Assembly: GCA_009746045.1 (NCBI GenBank)
Contig: RPFO01000213.1
Span: forward strand, 5,691,261-5,755,260
Reading direction: 5' to 3'
DNA from: Mesostigma viride
Taxonomy: Eukaryota > Streptophyta > Mesostigmatophyceae > Mesostigmatales > Mesostigmataceae
Length of the DNA: 64,000 nucleotides
The translations under genes were made by a program, and so were the position numbers. The first letter of the stretch is position 1, and each line of letters begins with the position of its first letter. The notes under the pieces are model-generated. The model saw only the letters and a list, made by a program, of their open reading frames with translations, did no database searches and was not told the origin of the DNA. Below, in pieces: positions 57,801-64,000 of the stretch.

Positions 57801-58765
57801 GAAAAGTAGTAAAAATTGAAGTGTGTTTCTAACAGTGATCATGCACGAGGCGGTGGAGCGGGCGCCGTGATGCACAAATGTTCACAGGGTAGGGATTAGT
57901 GCTTAGGGTCTAGAATTAGGCCATCTGGCGACTTCTACAGCTTATTTACCTTGGGGAAAGCCATGGAGGACAGGAATGACCAGGCAAGTAATAGATGCTG
58001 ACCTTCCAGCGACATGTGACGCCGTCTACGTGCCCATAAGTTATTTATTCCGGCGACACGGATCAGACAGAACTGAGCCGTGTGCATGGAACGGCACCGA
58101 AAAAAAAAACATTTTCTGACAAGGTCGTCTGGACATAGATTCACAGGCGGTAGCGAACTGTTCAAACATGGGAGAAGCGTACCTAGCCGTTCAAGCTCGC
58201 CCTCCGCATACTTCACTTGCAGCGGGTTCGACATCTGCACAGACAAGAGCGGCATTCATGGGAGTATTAGCTGCAGGCCTGCAACGGAAACGGCCTTTAT
58301 TTATCTAACATGATACAGGCGGGCACGGTTCATCCCGCAGCAGGCAAAGCACTTGTACATCGGCACTGGATTCACACACATACCGGCGGCAAGGTCCGGG
58401 CCCCGTTGAATACGTGAATCGCCTTATCGGCCTCTGCCCTCGTGCAGTACGTCAAAAAGCAGCATCCTGCGAGAAAGAACGTATACACATTCACGCCGCT
58501 GTGAGCAGCGTAATATGGCCCACAAACAGGAAACAAACCAGGCACACAAACAGGGAATGCTGGGTCTCATGAAAGAAGCTGACAAGTCTATTAGGCAGCA
58601 GCCCTTACCGCGTGACGCTCCCGTGACCCTATCCTTGATAACAGATAGTTCGAACACGTTCCCAACCTCGCCAAAAATGCGTTTCAACTGCTCCTCGTCC
58701 ATGCTCTTCGGAATTTGCCCGACAAAGAGCTTCACGGCGTCAGGTGCCTTGGTAAGGTTCGCCAT
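54853..58765 (-). CDS. CELF/Bruno-like RNA-binding protein, three RRMs
   Basis: Seven minus-strand exons: 58765-58609 (ATG), 58466-58384, 58234-58183, 57744-57542, 56927-56718, 56078-55631 and 54983-54853 (TAG). All phases match and the sum is 1,284 bases, 427 residues, normal for the family. RRM1 (about residues 11-92) has LFVGQI and [16 protein letters not shown]2 (about 98-165) has IFIGML and [17 protein letters not shown]3 (about 340-419) has [10 protein letters not shown] and [18 protein letters not shown], the typical CELF third RRM. The linker is Gly/Met/Pro/Ala-rich, with a GMPGMP run encoded by 9-base GGCATGCCT repeats. CELF proteins bind GU-rich RNA and control splicing, translation and mRNA decay; the target here is unknown. 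A TGTAA follows the stop by about 50 bases. Intron 6 holds tetranucleotide arrays and intron 4 holds copies of exon 4's end. Confidence 0.95.
55295..55600. repeat. CCCT / CCCG / CCCA tetranucleotide arrays in CELF-like intron 6
   Basis: CACC, CGCC, CCCT and CCCG blocks with a CCCACG hexamer run at 55573-55605. The coding strand is G-rich. The hexamer run begins about 25 bases into the intron after the donor at 55630. Confidence 0.95.
57174..57500 (-). repeat. Copies of CELF-like exon 4 end and donor
   Basis: The real boundary (57542/57541) reads GGGCAGCAGCGGCTGGAG then GTGGGT. The same intron contains AGCAGCGGCTGGAG then GTGGGC (near 57470), ACGGGCTGGAG then GTGAGT (near 57330) and GGGCAGCAGCAGCTGGAG then GTGAGG (near 57180). 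Weaker remnants lie near 57285 and 57215. Two of the copied donors fit the consensus better than the real one. Confidence 0.87.
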
Positions 58766-59580
58766 CTTTTTCTTTTCTGACGCGGGGGCTGGAAACCTGA
58801 AGGAAAAAAGGGAACGGAGAAGGTGCAACCCCTGCGAGACCGCTATAAGGGCTGCGAGCGTCCGAAAATGGCCCAGTGTGGCACAGTGGCAGGCAAGACC
58901 GCCGGGCAGGCAAGATCGCCGGGCAGCTGGTTCGCCGGGCAGCTGGTTCGCCGAAGAGGAAGTAGGAGTGTCCCGTCACTCCCGTGCAATATATATTATT
59001 TGCCCGCGGTGGCCGCCCCAAGTTGCCCGCTGAGCGCCATGCTATGCCATGTTGCCGACGAACGTGGGCGACCATGAGGATTTCTAGTGTGGACCCATCG
59101 GACGCTGCCCGTCCAATACGATTTGACCGTATACTTCAGTTGCCACTGTTACATGCACGTTCTCCAAGAACCGCCCACACATGCACGTTCTCCAAGGATA
59201 ACCGTCCTCCTAGCTAGTTAGAGAACAACAAGAGTACGAACGGGTGACTGACGGACGTATGAGTTGAGTTGAGTTGAGTGTTGACGTATGGGCATTGGGA
59301 ACTGGGAAGGTGGACAGCTGTTGAGGATCCTGCAGGGCCGAGATATTATCGTCTGACTTGCCCGTTATAAAGATGCATCTCTGCTATGTGCGGCCGTAGC
59401 AACTCCCTCGATCAGGTCGTTTTCTGACTTGGCAAATGCTCGTGTCGTTTCTCGACTGCGACCTGGCTCGTTCGTTATCCCCCATCGCCCACGTCAAGGT
59501 TCGGGCAAGCAATCACTTCATCCTGAGCCCGGAGGAATATCCCTCCATTAAGTGTCCTTAAGAAAACCCCGGTGTGCTCG
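58766..59580. promoter_or_regulatory. Divergent intergenic region, possible shared promoter
   Basis: This 815-base gap separates the CELF-like ATG (minus) from the reductase ATG (plus). A short GAGTT repeat lies at 59258-59280 and a run of GCCGGGCAG(C/G) repeats at 58902-58955. No TATA box or known element is assigned. Confidence 0.35.
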
Positions 59581-61846
59581 ATGTCAGTCGTTGCCTTAAC
59601 CTGCTTTCTAGCACCGACCACAACAATTTGCTTCCCATCGAAAATTTTAGAAAGCTCAGCTCGCCAGTTCTCTGCACCGTTCCACCGCAGTCATAGGGCC
59701 CTGGTACCCATCCCTTCATATCACAGAGCCATGCAAACGCGGATGTCTGCTGCGGTCCCCCGAATTATCTATGGCACAGCATGGAAGAAAGACCGAACCG
59801 CCGACCTTGTTTACCAGGCCGTTATGACGGGCTTCCGCGCAATTGACACGGCTTGTCAACCCAAGGTGCCGTCCTCTGCCTTTGCGCTGCAGCCGTGTTG
59901 TATCTTCCTTGAAACCGTAGACAGCAGACAAGACAGGCAAAAAATTTATCCCCAGACAGCAAATCGATTTCTCCTCAAGATCATGTCACAATACGTCATA
60001 CTTTTTGCCTGCCGACGTACCGATTTTCCTCGCTGCGTCAGCACTACAAAGAGCCCGGCGTCGGGGAAGCATTGCTACGATTGGCAGCAGACGGAATTTC
60101 GCGGGAACAGATCTTTCTGCAGGTGCGTCAGACACATTGCAGGCGTGCAGGACTGCTCCGCCATATTTTCTTCGTCATGTTTCGTCGTCGTGTCCATGCG
60201 CGCGAGGGGACGGTCGGGTTTGACTTTGTTTGCGTTGCCATTTTCGGACAGGCTTCTTACCTTTTGTAATGAGAATCACACCAAATACCCCGGTTACTAC
60301 GCTTCGCGACCCGGCAGTAGCTCCCTGAACCCGGCAAATCCCTTTGCAGAGAGCTCTTGCTAACATATCGTCTGCCGAAGGGTTGCACCATCCAGGACCC
60401 GGATGATGGCGGTGCGCAGGCACCGCACATTTATGACCAGGTTTATGGGCAGCAGGTTCAGTGCAACAGGTTCAGGGCAGCAGGTTCAGGGCAGCAGGTT
60501 CAGGGGCAGCCACTTGAGGTGCAGCAGTGTAACAGGCTCCGTGGAAGTTGATCATACGACTCTGTGAGGTAATAGTGGGTGCGCAATTCTCAATTTGCTC
60601 GTGCCTATATTGCTGGCTGCCTCTGCGCTGACACAGGCACCTTCAGGCCCTGGTACCTTTATGCATGAAGCTGACGCCAGTTGCTACTGCCAAACTGGCA
60701 TTTCAAGCTTTTAAAAGGCTTCTAGCCTCATGGCATTTTGGCGGGCTCACATGTGCACTTGCTGCCGCCACTAGTAGGAGGCTTCTTATTTGACTTTGAT
60801 CGTGCGCCTTTTACTTCTTTATATTTGAGCCGAGGTTTTGAGCCGCCGCACCGGGGGCAATCTCCGTTACACCCGCGCAGTGGTGAAGCGTTTGTGGGGA
60901 AGAGAAGTCGTCAGGGGAGCGCCGCCTTGTGAAGGAACATGGGGGGGGGCACAGGTTGTGCGGGGTTTGGGTTGGTTGTCAACACTTCACTTGCATTTTA
61001 CGCGTCATTATCAATGAGACAGCAATTTATTGTGTTATTTGCCACAAAATACCTTCTTTCAAGGAAACACAGGCCGACTACTTGTTGTTTTACTAATGCC
61101 ACAAAATACCATCCTCCAAGGAAGCACAGGCAGACTATATATTGTGTTTTACGTGCCACAGAGTACCATCTTTCATGGAAACACAGGCAGACCCAGTGCA
61201 TCGAGCGTATAGCACCGAAGACCACGTTTGGCTGGTCGTGAAGTTTGTTGTAGCCTCCTATCATTTCTGGGGTGATTTATGCGACGCTGTACAGACCAAG
61301 TACACCACCCCTGGCAGTATTGATGACATTTTTTTACATCTTGGCTCGTAAATAAGTTGACGTCGCACGATGCTCTTCTCTGGGGACAACCCGGCAACTA
61401 GCCTGATCTCAGGCAGCAAGCAGATAGCCGTCCCATTCCATTTGTAACCCACTGACGACTTATGCTCACGTAATGCAGTCTCTCTCTATTTATATTTTTA
61501 TAATATATATAAATTGAGAATGAGAAATTACGGAGATGAGATTGGCATGCAACAGCAGGAAAGCCAGAACAAGAGGAAGGACCCGTCTATGTATTCCCTA
61601 CTATGTTTCTTATTTAATTTTAATTACTTAAGAAATCCTCTGGGGGATCCCCATGAACTTGTTCTGCAGACCAAGTACACCCCTGTGGGCGGCCAGGACC
61701 CGAACGACATCCCTTACGACCCGAGCGCCCCACTGGCGGAGCAGGTGAAGCAGTCGGTGGCCAAGTCCCTGTCCAACCTGCACACCGACTACCTGGACTC
61801 CCTGGTGCTGCACAGCCCGCTGCCAACGATTCCGCAGACGCTGGAG
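59581..61846 (+). CDS. Aldo-keto reductase, 5' part (continues beyond the window)
   Basis: Three plus-strand exons in phase 0: 59581-59865 (ATG), 60042-60122 (27 codons) and 61670-61846, ending at GGAG then GTACAC. The four catalytic residues of the aldo-keto reductase fold are visible in order: Asp in GFRAIDTA, Tyr in HYKEPGVG, Lys in FLQTKYTP (across the exon 2/3 join) and His in LVLHSPLP. The start of the barrel is PRIIYGTAW. The enzyme reduces carbonyls with NADPH; substrate loops and the cofactor-binding C-terminus lie past the window. The ATG at 59581 gives about 50 extra residues rich in Ser/Arg/Pro that could be a transit peptide. ATG 59731 is the alternative cytosolic start. The next intron begins with a very long G-rich array. 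Confidence 0.9.
60443..60515 (+). repeat. GCAGCAGGTTCAG array in the reductase's second intron
   Basis: Five units of GGCAGCAGGTTCAG or close variants. Each contains GCAG then GTTCAG, similar to this intron's donor (CTGCAG then GTGCGTCAG, boundary 60122/60123). The resemblance is suggestive only. Confidence 0.7.
61039..61197. repeat. Three tandem copies, about 57 bp
   Basis: The unit has GCCACAAAATACC, CCAAGGAAACACAGG and TTGTTTTA, with copies diverged by roughly a tenth. It lies in the second intron of the reductase gene. Confidence 0.8.
61285..61316 (+). other. Copy of the exon 3 acceptor and exon start of the reductase
   Basis: ACAGACCAAGTACACC here repeats the true boundary at 61669/61670 (GCAG then ACCAAGTACACC), 380 bases upstream in the same intron. 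The frame after it runs 16 more codons to a stop. It could be a pseudo-exon start. Confidence 0.7.
61425..61500 (+). mobile_element. LINE 3' UTR remnant
   Basis: CCATTCCATTTG, then ACTGACGACTTATGCTCACG and an AT-rich tail match the last part of the LINE copy at 50340-51000 (ACTGAGGACTTATGCTCACG). It lies about 170 bases before exon 3 of the reductase. Confidence 0.6.
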
Positions 61847-61924
61847 GTACACTCCTGAAGCGTGGTTGTTATGTATTTAGGAGTGTGCGGGGGTCTGTTT
61901 GTGGGGGAGTCTAGGTGTGAGTTT

Positions 61925-61950
61925 GGATCATCCCCACAGACGCTGGCAGT
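61925..61950 (+). other. Copy of the reductase exon 3 end
   Basis: CCCACAGACGCTGGCAGTGA resembles the exon end CCGCAGACGCTGGAG then GTACAC, 80 bases earlier. The donor GT is lost in the copy. Confidence 0.55.
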
Positions 61951-62242
61951 GATTGTGGGATGGATTGTGGGTGTGTAAGGGAGCGATAGAAGCAAAGCCT
62001 CATCCCGACCATGCTCCAGTCGCGGTAAAACATTTTCACAATCCAAACCCCAAGGGTTGCCTTGCAAAGCCCTACTCGGCATTGGATTGGGTGCGTGTGT
62101 TTTGTCTTGTCTCTGCTGCGTATGCTAGAAGTGACCGGGTTCGCGCATGTTGTCTTTGGTGGGAAATGGATACAGTACGTGTCGTCCGTCCCCCGACACA
62201 CTCGGGGAAAGTGGGTGCACTGTGGCTGTGCTGTTGCGTGGG

Positions 62243-64000
62243 TTGAGTGGGTTGGGTGGGTTGGGTGGGTTGGGTGGGTTGGGTGGGTTGGGTGGGTTGG
62301 GTGGGTTGGGTGGGTTGGGTGGGTTGGGTGGGTTGGGTGGGTTGGGTGGGTTGGGTGGGTTGGGTGGGTTGGGTGGGTTGGGTGGGTTGGGTGGGTTGGG
62401 TGGGTTGGGTGGGTTGGGTGGGTTGGGTGGGTTGGGTGGGTTGGGTGGGTTGGGTGGGTTGGGTGGGTTGGGTGGGTTGGGTGGGTTGGGTGGGTTGGGT
62501 GGGTTGGGTGGGTTGGGTGGGTTGGGTGGGTTGGGTGGGTTGGGTGGGTTGGGTGGGTTGGGTGGGGTGGGTGGGGTGGGTGGGGTGGGTGGGGTGGGTG
62601 GGGTGGGTGGGGTGGGTGGGGTGGGTGGGGTGGGTGGGTGTGGGTGGGGTGGGTGGTGGGTGGGTGGGGTGGGTGGGTGGGTGGTGGGGTGGGTGGGGTG
62701 GGTGGGGTGGGTGGGGTGGGTGGGGTGGGGGGGTGGGTGGGTGGGTGGGTGGGGTGGGTGGGGGTGGGTGGGGTGGGTGGGGTGGGTGGGGTGGGTGGGG
62801 TGGGTGGGGTGGGTGGGTGGGTGGGTGGGTGGGGTGGGTGGGTGGGGTGGGTGGGTGGGGTGGGGTGGGTGGGTGGGTGGTGGGTGGGTGGGGGGGGGGG
62901 GGGTCGGGCGGGTTGGGCGGGTTGGGCGGGCTGGGCGGGCTGGGCGGGCTGGGCGGGTTGGGCGGGTTGGGCGGGTTGGGCGGGTTGGGCGGGTTGGGCG
63001 GGTTGGGCGGGTTGGGCGGGTTGGGCGGGTTGGGTGGGTTGGGTGGGTTGGGTGGGTTGGGTGGGTTGGGTGGGTTGGGTGGGTTGGGTGGGTTGGGTGG
63101 GTTGGGTGGGTTGGGTGGGTTGGGTGGGTTGGGTGGGTTGGGTGGGTTGGGTGGGTTGGGTGGGCGGGTGGGTGGGTGGGTGGGTGGGTGGGGTGGGTGG
63201 GTGGGGTGGGTGGGGTGGGTGGGGTGGGTGGGGGGGGTGGGGGGGGGGGTCGGGCGGGTCGGGCGGGTCGGGCGGGTCGGGCGGGTCGGGCGGGTCGGGC
63301 GGGTCGGGCGGGTCGGGCGGGTTGGGCGGGTTGGGCGGGTTGGGCGGGTGGGGCGGGTTGGGCGGGTTGGGCGGGTTGGGCGGGTTGGGCGGGTTGGGCG
63401 GGTTGGGCGGGTTGGGCGGGTTGGGCGGGTTGGGCGGGTTGGGCGGGTTGGGCGGGTTGGGCGGGTTGGGCAGGTTGGGCGGGTTGGGCGGGTTGGGCGG
63501 GTTGGGCGGGTTGGGCGGGTTGGGCGGGTTGGGCGGGTTGGGCGGGTTGGGCGGGTTGGGCGGGTTGGGCGGGTTGGGCGGGCTGGGCGGGCTGGGCGGG
63601 TTGGGCGGGTTGGGCGGGTTGGGCGGGTTGGGCGGGTTGGGCGGGTTGGGCGGGTTGGGCGGGTTGGGCGGGTTGGGCGGGTTGGGCGGGTTGGGCGGGT
63701 TGGGCGGGTTGGGCGGGTTGGGCGGGTTGGGTGGGTTGGGTGGGTTGGGTGGGTTGGGTGGGTTGGGTGGGTTGGGTGGGCGGGTGGGTGGGTGGGTGGG
63801 GGGGTGGGGTGGGGTGGGTGGGGTGGGTGGGGTGGGTGGGGTGGGTGGGTGGGTGGGGTGGGTGGGTGGGTGGGGTGGGTGGGGTGGGTGGGGTGGGTGG
63901 GGTGGGTGGGTTGGGTGGGTCGGGTGGGTCGGGTGGGTCGGGCGGGTCGGGCGGGTCGGGCGGGTCGAGCGGGTCGGGCGGGTCGGGCGGGTCGGGCGGG
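62243..64000 (+). repeat. G-rich 9-bp array, at least 1.75 kb
   Basis: Units are GGGTTGGGT, GGGTGGGGT, GGGTTGGGC and GGGTCGGGC in homogeneous blocks, with irregular GGGT stretches at the block edges. It runs off the window. It lies in the sense orientation in the reductase gene's third intron, so the transcript would carry hundreds of GGG runs. It is not a known telomere repeat. Confidence 0.95.

Noticed and set aside
62243-64000. Telomere or subtelomere
   Set aside because: The 9-base unit is not a known telomere motif, the composition changes in blocks, and it sits between exons of a gene that appears to continue.

Overview
This is eukaryotic nuclear DNA. All protein signal is split into exons of 38 to about 3,100 bases. 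The exons join across GT-AG introns with matching phases, and no bacterial operon layout is present. The species cannot be named from the window. A green-alga-like source fits the GC-rich exons, the organelle-type N-termini on two genes and the TGTAA near several gene ends, but this is weak evidence.

Layout. (1) 1-286: last exon of a plus-strand gene with a Lys/Ala/Pro tail. (2) 1.6-8.8 kb (perhaps to 10 kb), minus: an ankyrin gene with one repeat per exon; one intron holds a large inverted satellite. (3) 11.0-19.1 kb, minus: a RING plus TRAF-type zinc-finger protein with 32 near-identical 30-residue fingers. (4) 21.3-35.2 kb, minus: a secreted PhoPQ-activated-pathogenicity-related / AprA-like alpha/beta hydrolase in at least eight exons, swollen by repeats. 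(5) 37.3-41.1 kb, plus: a short RING/TRAF-finger paralogue of gene 3. (6) 42.4-48.0 kb, minus: an RluA-type pseudouridine synthase. (7) 48-54.8 kb: gene-poor, with LINE 3' ends, a SINE-like insertion and decayed repeats. (8) 54.9-58.8 kb, minus: a complete CELF/Bruno-type protein with three RRMs. (9) 59.6 kb to beyond the window, plus: an aldo-keto reductase whose last visible intron is a G-rich array of at least 1.75 kb.

The genes are unrelated housekeeping or signalling genes and do not form a pathway. The most unusual signal is in the introns. In at least six introns, short duplications carry copies of that intron's own exon/5' splice-site junction, as tandem arrays (30-bp and 103-bp units) or as scattered decayed copies. 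Some copied donors match the consensus better than the real one. A copied 3' splice site is also present. This looks like a recurrent local process that multiplies splice donors and feeds intron growth. I know of no standard name for it.

Gene models were assembled by eye from splice phase and family motifs. The AprA-like gene has one unresolved stretch (about 31.96-32.80 kb), and the TRAF array has a one-base frameshift that may be a sequencing or assembly error.
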